Shown here: piece by piece, positions 30,129 through 39,608 of the stretch
Position numbering within the stretch: the stretch's first letter is position 1
Layout: each line of letters opens with the position of its first letter
Source of the DNA: Emiliania huxleyi CCMP1516
Lineage: Eukaryota; Haptophyta; Isochrysidales; Noelaerhabdaceae
Assembly: GCF_000372725.1 (NCBI RefSeq)
Contig: NW_005197803.1
Span: 52,373 to 116,372, forward strand
Reading direction: 5' to 3'
Length of the DNA: 64,000 nt
Notes under the pieces: model-generated
What the model was told of the DNA's origin: nothing
Seen by the model: only the letters and a program-made list of their open reading frames with translations
The model's database searches: none
Position numbers and translations under genes: made by a program

Positions 30129-30281
30129 ATGGAGGACGGGCTGCTCGCGCTGCCGCCGCTGCCTACTCCAAACCCGATCCGCTTCAAGCAGTGGGCGCTC
30201 GGCGGCTTCGTTGTCGGCTCGATCATCCTGGTCAATGCTTCCACCACGGCGTACACGGTGATTTACGACTCTCCATCAAGG
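30129..30281 (+). CDS. First-exon fragment of a membrane protein
   Basis: Begins MEDGLLALPPLPTPNPIRFK and contains a hydrophobic helix (GGFVVGSIILVNASTTAYTV). The frame then runs into a dispersed repeat at about 30337, and no continuation is recognised. It may be exon 1 of a gene whose rest lies beyond the repeat, or a gene truncated by it. Confidence 0.35.
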
Positions 30282-30336
30282 GCCGCCCGCGCGAGGACGC
30301 GCGTGCCCTCCATACACAGAGTACTTTCCTGGATCC

Positions 30337-30520
30337 CTCTCGCACCCCCCCGACCCCCCCTGCGCGGCGCACCCGTCCGCTGCGCGCCGGCTCAAGCGCC
30401 TATTGCCAAATCGCGACGTATTTGAGCGCAGCGCACGCATCCCAGATCCCACACATCACGCGCGCGCAGGAGAGCTTGCGGCGGACACGTAGCGTGTACT
30501 CGCCGAGGGCATCCAGCTTC
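30337..30520 (+). repeat. ~180-bp dispersed repeat, copy 2 (inverted to copy 1)
   Basis: Matches the reverse complement of 28270-28450; see that entry. The pair brackets the FkbM methyltransferase gene. Confidence 0.85.
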
Positions 30521-30662
30521 CAGGGAGTCGGCCGGCGCGAGCGACGGCCGCCGAGCTTTAGGTCGCCGACATACAGCGAATATTGTGCACCGAACGCATA
30601 CTAATGAGGGGGGGGTCCGACCCCCCACGACGGGACATGTGCGGGACGTGTCCCAGGCCGGC

Positions 30663-32073
30663 TTGCTTTTCCAACGACTTTAGTCGTTGTCAGTGTGTGA
30701 AGTTCAACAGGGTTTATAAACTTTTGGTGTTTATAAACACGGTGTTTATGAACCCGTGTTTAATTGAACACCGCGCCGCTGGCGACCGCCCCGATAAATG
30801 AACTAAACAAACAATTTACATCGTTCATAAACTTTTTAAGCAGAAACTCGAAAAAACGGCGCACAACCATACCTCGCGCGCGTGTCCGTGTGTATACGGA
30901 GCAGGGACTCCTGTCGCGCCTGGGAATCATACGCGAACGTGGGGGAACTCTTCCCAATCAGGACCCCCCCCCCCCCCCCCGCCGCCGCCACCTCTTTCAG
31001 TCCGCGTCCACATCCACGGCCGAGGAGGAGGAGCCCGCACCCTTGGACTTGTTCTGCGCCATCAGCGCCATGCGGTAGGCCTGCGCCGCGTCGACCGGGT
31101 CCATGCCCAGCTCAGCCGGCGAGAAGCCCGCGTCGATCATCTCCTTGAGCCCTTTGGCCGTCTCCTGCTCGGTGAGGCTGGGCGGCGTGTCGCGCACCAC
31201 GGTGTGCTGGAACTGCTCGTTGAGCTGCTCGCGGTAGATCTTGCGGTACTTCATGATCCTGACGTGTGCGAGCGCCTTGGTGGAGAGCCAGGTGCCGCCG
31301 AGCTTGTTCTTGGTCAGCTTCAGCGGCGTGTTGCACGGCTTGCCGTCCGAGTCGCGCCGCAGCACGCAGACGTGCGTGAAGCCCTTGGCGATGAGCGGCG
31401 CGCTGCGCCGCCCGCCCGGCAGCAGGCGCAGGAACTGCTTCTCCGTCCAGATCGCGGCTGTCGGCGCGCGCTTGCCTGGCGTGTTGGGTCCGACGTTCGA
31501 CGGCGTGAAGGGGTCGTGCCGCTCCGCGGCGGCCACTGGCGAGCCAGGCGCGTCTGCCATTCGCGATTCTCGCGATTCCGATTCCAAATCTCAATGCCAA
31601 AATTAAGGCTCTGCATTCACGGCAATAGGGACACCCTTCCCATTCTGATGCAGCGTCTTCGTGCTGCCGGGCTCGCGCGGCCGGCAGCGGATGATCTGCC
31701 TGGGTATCATGACCTCCTCTCGGGCCTTGCTATCTGGGCAGCCGCGGCCCGAGAGAATAGAATTCAGGTTTCGTCCCCCCAGCTGGTCCAGCGTCCGTCC
31801 CTCCGAAAGACAAGAGTTAATGCGTGAACAGGGACGAGCGACCGATCGAAGAGGGACGCGCGAACGAACAGGGCCCTGTTTATTGAGTTTATGATTGAGG
31901 TTTATCAGTTCAAATAAACGCGCGTTTAATTGAACTTCACGCGGGAGCGGGCGATCCTGTTAAATAGTCTTAAATAGTCGTGAACCAGGTGTGTTTATAA
32001 ACTCTTAGTTAGTCCGTGTTTATAACATTCACACACTGGTCGTTGTTTGCTTTTACAACGACTCAGTCGTTGT
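30663..32073. mobile_element. Possible DNA transposon: palindrome-bounded, AT-richer ends, BED-like ORF inside
   Basis: CAACGACT-TT-AGTCGTTG at 30672-30689 and ACAACGACT-C-AGTCGTTGT at 32055-32073 bound the region. Just inside, CAGTGTGTGAA and TATAAACACGG occur in inverted orientation. Both ends contain many TTTATAAAC and GTTTATT motifs in an otherwise GC-rich window. Precise termini and target-site duplication are not clear. Confidence 0.5.
30997..31587 (-). CDS. Hypothetical protein with BED-type-like zinc-finger pattern
   Basis: 196 codons; Met10 (31560) is an alternative start. Residues about 67-115 (GFTHVCVLRRDSDGKPCNTP, then GTWLSTKALAHV) place two cysteines before a WLSTKAL..H element, resembling BED-type DNA-binding fingers of hAT transposases and their relatives. 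The rest is helical with a Ser/Asp-rich C-terminus, and no transposase catalytic core is present. Its position inside a palindrome-bounded, AT-richer segment fits a non-autonomous or partly deleted element. The BED assignment is tentative. Confidence 0.55.
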   Translation of the reverse strand: MESESRESRMADAPGSPVAAAERHDPFTPSNVGPNTPGKRAPTAAIWTEKQFLRLLPGGRRSAPLIAKGFTHVCVLRRDSDGKPCNTPLKLTKNKLGGTWLSTKALAHVRIMKYRKIYREQLNEQFQHTVVRDTPPSLTEQETAKGLKEMIDAGFSPAELGMDPVDAAQAYRMALMAQNKSKGAGSSSSAVDVDAD

Positions 32074-32134
32074 CCCGCGTCTCACTGTGGCTCGTGCGCT
32101 GCAGTCTCTCGCTGTGTCCGTCGGCTTGTTTGTG

Positions 32135-33355
32135 ATGTCGCAGGATGGCGATGGGGAGAGCCAGACGGACTCGGGAGGCGAGGAGGAGCGCCTTAGCGAG
32201 AAGGTGCTCTACGACCTGCAGAGCAGCAAAGGCGTCACCGCGCTGTTGTACGCTGCCCGCCACGGCCACGAGCGGGTGGTCGATTTGCTGCTGCAGCACG
32301 GCGCGGAGATCAATCTGCAGAGCAGCAAAGGCGTCACCGCGCTGATGTACGCCGCCAACTGCGGCCACGAGCGGGTGGGCGAGCTGCTGCTCCGGCACGG
32401 CGCGGAGATCAACCTGCAGGACAGCATCGGCATCACCGCGCTGATAAGCGCCGCCAGCAACGGCCACGAGCGGGTGGTCGAGCTGCTGATACGGCGCGGC
32501 GCTGAGATCAACCTGCAGAGTAGCGACGGCGTCACCGCGCTGATGGCCGCCGCCCTCTTCAACCACCCCGCCGTCGTGCGGCGCTTGCTGCAGGCGGGCG
32601 CAGACACCGCGGCGCGCAGTGCGAAAGGCAAGACGGCGCTGCAGCTGGCCAAGAAGAAGGGCCACGCCGAGTGCATCATGGTCTTGGCTGAGGCGGCGGC
32701 GGCTGCACACGGCCGGGCAGGGGCGGGCGGCGCTTCCTCGGGCGCGAAGGCGGCAGCTGAAGACGCGCCGCTGCTCGGACAGCGAGTCGTGCTCGGCGGC
32801 CTCTCTGCCCGCCCCGAGCTGAACGGGCGGCTGGGCGTGGCGCAGAGCTTCGAGGGCGGGCGGTACGCGGTGGCGCTCGAGGGCGGCGGCGAGAGCGTGC
32901 GGGTGCGGCCGGGCAATCTGTCGCCAGCGGCGGCGGAGCGGGCGTCGAGCGGTGCCGCGGCAGCCCCCGATGCGGTCGTGACAGCGGCTGAGCGAGGCGA
33001 GGAGTCGGCACTCGATGTGGTCACACTCTCAGGCATGGTGGTCGTTGGCGAGCCGGTGAAAGCCGAGCCATGCTTCACGGCGAGCCGCGAGTTCCAGCGG
33101 GCGGAGGCGATGGCACACGTGCAGCAGGCGCGCGTACACGCGTATGAGCGCGCGATTCGTGACAGTGGCGACGGTTCAGTGCCGGGGGGGCTAGGTGGAG
33201 GAGCGGCGGGAACACACTCCGCGCGCCAGTGGCTCTCGGCCAAAGTGGCCAATGCTGTCCGGCACGACGCCGAGCAGTTCGGCATGTCCGGCGGTGAGAG
33301 CTCGACGGCGCTCACCGGCGAGCGTGTCGGGCGGGCGCGTGAGCTCGGATGCTAG
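32135..33355 (+). CDS. Ankyrin-repeat protein with SH3-like 'PELNGR' domain
   Basis: Start chosen at MSQDGDGESQ (32135); an in-frame ATG lies 48 bases earlier. Residues about 20-190 form five ankyrin repeats with the unit INLQ(S/D)S.G.TAL..AA..GHERVVELLL..GAE. Their DNA is also strongly repetitive at 99 bp, indicating recent repeat expansion. Residues about 215-270 are an SH3-like module (VVLGGLSARPELNGRLGVAQ, then RYAVALEGGGESVRVRPGNL), shared with the gene at 21638. The C-terminal 130 residues are unassigned. Likely a protein-interaction adaptor. It starts directly at the edge of the candidate transposon, so its promoter may lie in the element. Confidence 0.85.
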   Translation: MSQDGDGESQTDSGGEEERLSEKVLYDLQSSKGVTALLYAARHGHERVVDLLLQHGAEINLQSSKGVTALMYAANCGHERVGELLLRHGAEINLQDSIGITALISAASNGHERVVELLIRRGAEINLQSSDGVTALMAAALFNHPAVVRRLLQAGADTAARSAKGKTALQLAKKKGHAECIMVLAEAAAAAHGRAGAGGASSGAKAAAEDAPLLGQRVVLGGLSARPELNGRLGVAQSFEGGRYAVALEGGGESVRVRPGNLSPAAAERASSGAAAAPDAVVTAAERGEESALDVVTLSGMVVVGEPVKAEPCFTASREFQRAEAMAHVQQARVHAYERAIRDSGDGSVPGGLGGGAAGTHSARQWLSAKVANAVRHDAEQFGMSGGESSTALTGERVGRARELGC

Positions 33356-33727
33356 CAAGCACGATAGCAGAACACAATGTGTGTCCTTCACTGCCTGTCA
33401 CACACGGCCGACTCCAACTACCCAGCTGCCCTGCCCAGGAGACCCAAGTGGCATCTCATCTGTAGATGGACCGCTGCAATGTGCAAGAATGTGCACAGCT
33501 AGGGGTGCAGCTGCAGGGCGACGTGGAGGAGAGGAGAATTCACAAGGGGAGTCACAACGATCTGGCATGTCATGGGCTCGTATGAGAGGTGTATTTCTTT
33601 TTCGTACCTGTGTTAGTGCCAGTGCGCGCCAGTCCCGTGCCCAGTGTTGTGCGAGGGAGTTTTGTTGTAAAATTCTTTTTCGTTAGACAGGGTTCGTGAG
33701 TGAATTTTCACACTTTCACTTTCACAT
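33356..33727. other. Intergenic
   Basis: No gene. Around 33715-33755 short palindromic TTTCACATGTGAATTCATGTG-type motifs are present. Confidence 0.5.
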
Positions 33728-34063
33728 GTGAATTCATGTGAATTTCACATGAAACGTTTCGGCCGCCCCCGTTTCACTGAAAATTTCACAAGTTCGACTA
33801 CTTTCGAAGGCCCTGGCATCTCCGAGGCGGCAGCGGCGGAGGCGGCAGCAGTCGAGGCAGCAGCGGCGGAGGCGGCAGCGGAGAGAGCGGCGGTGCGCCT
33901 ACCACTGCCGGCACCGGTAGGGATCTCTGTGCCACCAATGCCGCGCGTTCCTGCTTCCCTGCAGCGAGGCCGTGGTCAAGGCCGTGGTCGTCCCCAAGGC
34001 TCAAAGAACAGGGGCCCGCCCTCACTGCATCAAAACGCGGTGTTTGAAAGCGAGGAAGTGTAG
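33728..34063 (+). CDS. Small AT-hook-like protein
   Basis: 111 codons. Residues about 32-58 are an Ala/Glu repeat (AAAAEAAAVEAAAAEAAAE). Residues about 85-97 contain GRGRPQGSKNRG, matching the AT-hook consensus RGRP.GSKN, a minor-groove DNA-binding motif. A short GRPRF near the N-terminus could be a second weak hook. No other domain. A small chromatin-associated protein is plausible, though it could also be the end of a larger gene. Confidence 0.45.
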   Translation: MNSCEFHMKRFGRPRFTENFTSSTTFEGPGISEAAAAEAAAVEAAAAEAAAERAAVRLPLPAPVGISVPPMPRVPASLQRGRGQGRGRPQGSKNRGPPSLHQNAVFESEEV

Positions 34064-34252
34064 AAAGGAAAGAGCCCACAATAACTAGTGAGAGGAGGTG
34101 CAGCTTGGTTCGTGTCCTCGGGCGCTCGAGGACGTGTGTGTTGCCGCAATGTTCTTTTAATGCGCGCCCCCGCCGAAATACACTGCAAATACACCATACA
34201 CGCGAGATGCGTCGGCAGCGACGCGCACGACCTCTTAAGAAGCACCGTGTCG

Positions 34253-34453
34253 TTAGGGTTAGGGTTAGGGTTAGGGTTAGGGTCAGAGAGCGTTCAAGCC
34301 GTTGTGCAGCTCCTAAGAGAATGGTCCGGTTTGGGCCGAAACCAAATGGCGGAATCAGCGGTCCGTCGACACGAGCTCTCGGTGAACGCTTTGGGTTCTT
34401 CGGGCTAGGGTTAGGGTTGGGGTTAGGGTTAGGGTTAGGGTTAGGGTTAGGGT
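34253..34453 (+). repeat. Interstitial telomeric repeats (TTAGGG)n, two arrays
   Basis: Arrays at 34253-34283 and 34405-34453 are separated by 120 bp that is also present, inverted, between the arrays at 50694-50939. Confidence 0.95.
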
Positions 34454-34559
34454 AAGGGGTTGGTTGTCGTCGCGCGCTCTCGATATCTGGCTAAGACAGA
34501 GACACAGCAGCAGAGGCGACCCAAGCGACACATCAGAGCATGGATGCTTGGGGGCGCGA

Positions 34560-35005
34560 GCCGCCATCTTGGACTGTGAGGCGAGTATTTGCAACCGGGA
34601 GCTCGCCGCCGCCCCTACACCGCCGCCGCCGCCCTCCCGGTGGCAAATAATAGCCCAAGTCGAAGAGTGCGCCCCGCCCTCGGTATCTGGGCGGCAGGCG
34701 GGACTAGAGAGGCACGAGTATTTGCAACCGGGAGCTCGCCGCCGCCCCTACACCGCCGCCGCCGCCCTCCCGGTGGCAAATAATAGCCAAGTCGAAGAGT
34801 GCGCCCCGCCCTCGGTATCTGGGCGGCAGGCGGGACTAGAGTGGCACGCTGGTGCACGGATGGGGGCGCGAGCCGCCATCTTGGACTGTGAGGCGAGTAT
34901 TTGCAACCGGGAGCTCGCCGCCGCCCCTACACCGCCGCCGCCACCCTCCCGGTGGCAAATAATAGCCCAAGTCGAAGAGTGCGCCCCGCCCTCGGTATCT
35001 GTGTC
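34560..35005. repeat. ~150-bp repeat, three direct copies
   Basis: Each copy contains GCGAGTATTTGCAACCGGGA, the GCCGCCGCC run, CGGTGGCAAATAATAGCC and GTGCGCCCCGCCCTCGGTAT. Copies start at about 34561, 34712 and 34868. Inverted copies are at about 50258-50580. Confidence 0.9.
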
Positions 35006-36480
35006 CGCTCTCAAAAATGCGGCTTTCGCAGCGCTCCCCTGGGGAAGGCGGAGAGAGAGAGCGTGCCAAAAACCTCGGACATTTTACGAACTCCTTGGCG
35101 ACGTGCGCGTCGCGTCGCCAAGGCTCTGCGACCTCGGTCGTACAATCGGCGACCTCGGTCGCACAACCGGCCGGATGCGCGGGTTTTCAGCCAGGTTCCC
35201 GCGCACCGGCCACAAACTCGACTCGCACAGCAAAAAAATCCGGTGCTCGCGCGCTGCTCCCACGCTTGACCACACACTCGCTGCACTGCTCAAAGCCAAC
35301 CCTACCTCACTGGCCGCCTCCAACACTGTCCCGCGCGTCTCGCGCCCCAACTGACAACTCATCTCCCGCGCACCGGCCACGAACTCGACTCGCACAGCAA
35401 AAAAATCCGGTGCTCGGGCGCCGCTCCCACGCTTGACTACACACTCGCTGCACTGCTCAAAGCCAACCCTACCTCACTGGCCGCCTCCGACACTGTCCCG
35501 CGCGTCTCGCGCCCCAACTGACAACTCATCATTGTCCCTCGGACACCACTCTCCAGCCGCGCTACCTTCGCCCACCTACCGCTCTCGCATGACATCTCGA
35601 CAATCCTCATACCTCCAGGCCCAAGACTCCTAACCACTGCCCCTGCTCGCCCAGGACCACGAAGCGCCGCCCGCGCGCCCATTGACCCCCCAATCAGCCC
35701 TCTTGCTGTCCCTCAATCCCCACCCGCCAGATGTACTGCCCTCGCCCACCCAATACTCTCACCCTCCTGACCCGGACAGTCCAGGTACAGGAAAAGCGGG
35801 GAGCGGGGCCCGATCCAAGGAGCACCCCGTCGGCCCGGGAGGGCTGTGAATTTCGGCGCGAGCGGAAGGCTGCCTGCAGACGCTCAGCCCCCGGCTGAGC
35901 TGCCGAATCCTCCCGGCTAATCCCCTGACCTGCCGCCTGAAACGGGACGACATTACACCACCTCACACACACTCCCCCCTCAGGGCTAAGCAGTGCGCAA
36001 GTCCACCCGAACTCTAGGCGAGGCGTCGACCACTCCTTCGGAATAGCTCTGTCAGTGGCTGCACTAGACGCCCAGAGATGGCGCGCGGCGCGGGCGGATG
36101 ACTGGAAGAGAAAATGCTGAGAGGCTAGCTCGCAGGTAGATGTGCTCAGCCAAGGGTAGGGGATGAGGGGAATGTGTCAGTGTGGGGGGTGCACCAACCG
36201 CAGAGCGTTGTGTTTTGCCTTTAAGACTTGAACAGTTTTTTGAGAGAGAGAGCGTGGAGTAGAGTCTGGAGTGAGTCTGCCGGTGCGTGGTGAGCTGGTG
36301 CGTGGTGGCGATGGCGGCGTTCCAAGAGAACGATTGCGCGTCTCTTTCAAGATTCCTGTCAGGCGCGAGACGCGCAGGCCCGCGCACCAGATAAAGTACG
36401 TGCTTCCCCGCGAGAAAGATTTTTAGAGCATAGAGGACTCCTCATCTCCTCTTCTTCTCTGATCTCTCCTCCGCTACACG
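35006..36480. repeat. Gene-poor stretch with 169-bp tandem duplication
   Basis: About 35201-35369 and 35370-35538 are near-identical tandem copies (CGCACCGGCCAC.AACTCGAC, CAGCAAAAAAATCCGGTGCTC, CTCGCTGCACTGCTCAAAGC, CGCGCCCCAACTGACAACTC). From 35540 to 36480 I see only a GA run near 36243 and no recognisable gene. Confidence 0.7.
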
Positions 36481-37656
36481 CTACACCTCCCAAACCAGCG
36501 TCTTCTGCCTCGCCACGGCCAGAATGTTGCTGCGCGCGTCCGCCTGCAGCTCGGCCGGGTACCAGACACCGGGACCGATCGTCGGGTCGCCCGTGGCGCC
36601 CTTTCCTCGCAGCAGCTCCATCCCGAACGCGGCCGTGGCCTGGCCGACGCAATCCTCGAGGTCCTTGTGCGCGCATCGCAGCGTTACCTTGGTGCCGTCC
36701 TTACCCCACGCGTCCACGCGCATGGCGTTGGTGCCGCCCACAAGCGCGTCCACGGCGCGGATGATCGGCATCGAAAAGATGGCGAGCCCCTGCATCTTGC
36801 CGCGATCCATGAGCAGCGAGGTCGGCAGCGCCGCCTTGAGCCCACCAAAGAGGCCATTCCAGAACGAAGGGTACGTGCCGAAGCGCGAGACGCAGCTCTG
36901 AATGCCGAGGGCCTCGGCGGTGGTGGGGACGTCGGGGTTGTCGAGCGTGTAGCACTCGTGCTCCCCAACGCCCTCGCCGAAGTCGCGGACCTGCCGATCG
37001 AGCCACGGCTCCTCCTCGACGAGCTCGCCGTCCACGTACATGGCCACCTTGGTTGCAAGCAGCAGGAACGTGGCCGAAACGATCGTCGGGCCGGCTCCCC
37101 CGGTGCCGGCCGTGAAGAAGCTAAACTCCAGCCTTTCGCACGCACCCGTTCCGCCCAGCTTGTTGACCGCCTCCGCCGCCATCAGCGCCGACACACCCGG
37201 CCAGATGCCGCACGACACGACGCACGGCACGCCCGCCGCCGCCGCGTCCGCGTCCAGTGCCTTGGCGTTGCGTGCCAGCTGCAACTCGTCGCAGACGTCG
37301 CAATACGGAACGCCGGCCTTGATCGCTGCCCGCATCAGCGCCGGGTCGGTTCGCTGCTGAAAGGGCCCGGCCGTGTGCACCACGAGCGAGCTCCCGGCCA
37401 CGGCCTCGGCCAGAGCCACGTCGCCACCGTCCAAATCTACCTGCACAAACTCGCATTGCGCCGGAAGGCGTGACCGGGCCGCCTGAAAGCTCTGCTCCGA
37501 GCGCCCGCCAACCGAGAGCTCCAGCGACGGCGCAAGCTTGCTCAGCCACTTGAGGGTGCTTCCGCCCACCCGGCCGCTGCCGCCGACGACAAGCACTCCG
37601 CCACTCACGGCGGCGGCCGAGCACGCGCACAGTGCGAGGCAGAGGCTGCCCAACAT
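36481..37656 (-). CDS. Saccharopine dehydrogenase-like NAD(P)-binding oxidoreductase
   Basis: 391 codons from Met at 37656; an upstream in-frame Met would add 38 unlikely residues. The start MLGSLCLALCACSAAAVSGG looks like a signal peptide. It is followed at once by VLVVGGSGRVGGSTLKWLSK, a Rossmann GxGxxG fold, then VDLDGGDVALAEAVAGSSLV and VVHTAGPFQQ, typical of saccharopine dehydrogenase-like reductases. PYCDVCDE (residue about 130) matches the conserved Y.D..(G/D)E of the family. The C-terminal domain and length fit. Real substrates of these paralogues are mostly unknown. Divergent from the flavin monooxygenase, with 258 bp between start codons. Confidence 0.85.
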   Translation of the reverse strand: MLGSLCLALCACSAAAVSGGVLVVGGSGRVGGSTLKWLSKLAPSLELSVGGRSEQSFQAARSRLPAQCEFVQVDLDGGDVALAEAVAGSSLVVHTAGPFQQRTDPALMRAAIKAGVPYCDVCDELQLARNAKALDADAAAAGVPCVVSCGIWPGVSALMAAEAVNKLGGTGACERLEFSFFTAGTGGAGPTIVSATFLLLATKVAMYVDGELVEEEPWLDRQVRDFGEGVGEHECYTLDNPDVPTTAEALGIQSCVSRFGTYPSFWNGLFGGLKAALPTSLLMDRGKMQGLAIFSMPIIRAVDALVGGTNAMRVDAWGKDGTKVTLRCAHKDLEDCVGQATAAFGMELLRGKGATGDPTIGPGVWYPAELQADARSNILAVARQKTLVWEV

Positions 37657-37914
37657 CGCTCGATGGCCCAAAGAATTCTTTTGGGAACCGCCACCCGCCA
37701 CGCTCACTGTCCCCCCCCCCCCAGTCCGTACCCGACTCCGCTGTGAACCTCGCGGGGGCTCGGGTCTCACCTGCTGATTGATTGATTGATGGGAAGGCGA
37801 AACACCTGCTCCTCATCTGTCTCTTCCCACAGTAGGAGCTGTGAAGCGCTGCGCCGCTCAACCAATTCTCAGCGACCAACGCCGTCCTGCGCGTGCGTTC
37901 CCCCTTTACGCAAC

Positions 37915-39462
37915 ATGGCTGACTCAACAAGAGGGCGCGGCCGCGTCGCTATCGTTGGCGGCGGCCCGAGTGGCCTCGTGGCTGCCAAGGAGGCGCTGGC
38001 CGCGGGGCTACGTCCGACCGTCCTCGAAAAGTCGAGCAGTGCTGGCGGCCTCTGGCGTGCCGCTGATGGCAAGGTGTGGCAGTCGCTACGAACAAACTTG
38101 TCGAAGCACACGTGCGCCTTCTCAGACTTTCCGTGGCCGTCTACAGCAGACGACTTTCCGCATGCCGAAGACGTCGCCGACTACTTGGAGCGTTACGCTC
38201 GGACATTCGGTCTCCACGCATGTATCGAACTCGGAGCGCGGGTCACGTTGGTGCAGCGGGCGTCGTTCGGGCGTGGATACTGCGTGCGCTGGGTATCCCA
38301 GGGTGGAACCGAGCAAGCGGAGACGTTCGAATTTGCGATCATTGCGGCTGGTGTCTTTTCTGCCCCTCACGTGCCGGCAGAGCTCCACGGCTTCCAGAAC
38401 CAGGTTGTCCACGCCTCGCAGTACCGCGATTCGAGCGACTTTGCGGGGCGCCGATGCCTGGTGCTGGGAGCTGCATTCAGTGGAGCCGACGCCGCCGCAT
38501 CGATTGCGCGTGTCGCCGAGTCCGTCACGCTCGTAGCATCCGGCACGGCTCCTCTCTATTACCTTCCCCGCCTCGTCGACGGGCGACCCATCGACCTCGC
38601 GCTGTACTCGCGTGCGGCTCGAGATGCGGCCAAGAGACTCTCCGAAGCTGAGGCTTGCGCGAGCCGCCACGCAGCCCTTGCGCGGCTAGGTGGCAGGCTC
38701 GAAGGGCTGCCGTCGCCTCGTACTGACCGTAAGCCACGCGTGGCCATCACGGATGAGCTGAGCCGCGCTGTGAGCGCGGGGCTCCTGAGCGTTCAGACCG
38801 CGCGCGTGCGCGCCTGTGAGCGCGGCTGGGTGACTTTCGAGGACGGCAGGCGCGCGGAGTTTGATGTCATCTTGGCGGCGACCGGATATCGCACTGCCGT
38901 CAACTTCCTCGCGCCCGCCCTGTCGGAGGCGGTCGAGTACGACGCCGATGACTGGCTGCAGCCTCTGATTGCGCACGAGTGCGTCTGGCCCGCCGCCCCC
39001 AACTTGGCATTCGTCGGGATGTACCGCGGGCCATACTTCGGTGTGCTCGAGCTGCAGGCGCGTTGGGCTTGCGGCGTGTTTGCTGGCCGCCTGCCGATGC
39101 CGAGCGCGGGCGAGCTTGCCGATGGCCTCGCACGCGAGCGTGCCATTCGGCAGATGGATCCACGCCCGCAGTTCCCGCACGATTACCCGACCATGGCGGA
39201 CGACCTCGCTCGCCACGTCGGCGCGCTGCCCGTCACCATCTTGCAAGACAGCGCGCATCCGCTGCACGCCCTCCTCTATCACGGCCCGTTGCTGCCGTTC
39301 CACTACCGCTTGCAGGGCCGCCAAGCCAACCCCCGGCTTGCCGAGGCCGCCATTCGCGAGTGTGAGCGGTCCTACCCTCACCTGGTCGCGAACGACGCCG
39401 CAGCCGATGGCACGGATCCCGAAGAAGCCAAGGCGGAAAACACATCGCAAGCAGCGTGTTGA
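37915..39462 (+). CDS. Flavin-containing monooxygenase (FMO)-like
   Basis: 515 codons from Met at 37915. FAD site: RVAIVGGGPSGLVAAKEALA (residues 10-29). FMO fingerprint region: GFQNQVVHASQYRDSSDFAG, a variant of FxGxxxHxxxY. NADPH site: CLVLGAAFSGADAAASI. Near the C-terminus LAATGYRTAV matches the conserved ATGY motif. FMOs oxygenate N, S or carbon centres of small molecules using NADPH and O2. No membrane anchor is obvious, and the C-terminal tail is hydrophilic. Shares a promoter region with the saccharopine dehydrogenase-like gene and faces the DUF6314-like gene tail-to-tail with 146 bp between stops. Confidence 0.9.
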   Translation: MADSTRGRGRVAIVGGGPSGLVAAKEALAAGLRPTVLEKSSSAGGLWRAADGKVWQSLRTNLSKHTCAFSDFPWPSTADDFPHAEDVADYLERYARTFGLHACIELGARVTLVQRASFGRGYCVRWVSQGGTEQAETFEFAIIAAGVFSAPHVPAELHGFQNQVVHASQYRDSSDFAGRRCLVLGAAFSGADAAASIARVAESVTLVASGTAPLYYLPRLVDGRPIDLALYSRAARDAAKRLSEAEACASRHAALARLGGRLEGLPSPRTDRKPRVAITDELSRAVSAGLLSVQTARVRACERGWVTFEDGRRAEFDVILAATGYRTAVNFLAPALSEAVEYDADDWLQPLIAHECVWPAAPNLAFVGMYRGPYFGVLELQARWACGVFAGRLPMPSAGELADGLARERAIRQMDPRPQFPHDYPTMADDLARHVGALPVTILQDSAHPLHALLYHGPLLPFHYRLQGRQANPRLAEAAIRECERSYPHLVANDAAADGTDPEEAKAENTSQAAC

Positions 39463-39608
39463 GAGCTCACGTATGCGTTTATATGGCTGCGCGCCTGTAC
39501 ACACGGTATACCTAAAAATACTTATTGCACACGCGGAAGACCGCGCACTCACCGCCTACCGGGCCTGCGCTCCTTTTTTCGGGAACGAACACCGCTTATT
39601 TTTTCGGA

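Noticed and set aside
34253..34453. True chromosome end
   Set aside because: The arrays are only five to eight units long and continuous sequence with genes follows on both sides.
34355..34594. Frames with (LTLTLT)n near 34.4, 50.7 and 58.6 kb
   Set aside because: Translations of telomeric TTAGGG/CCCTAA arrays.
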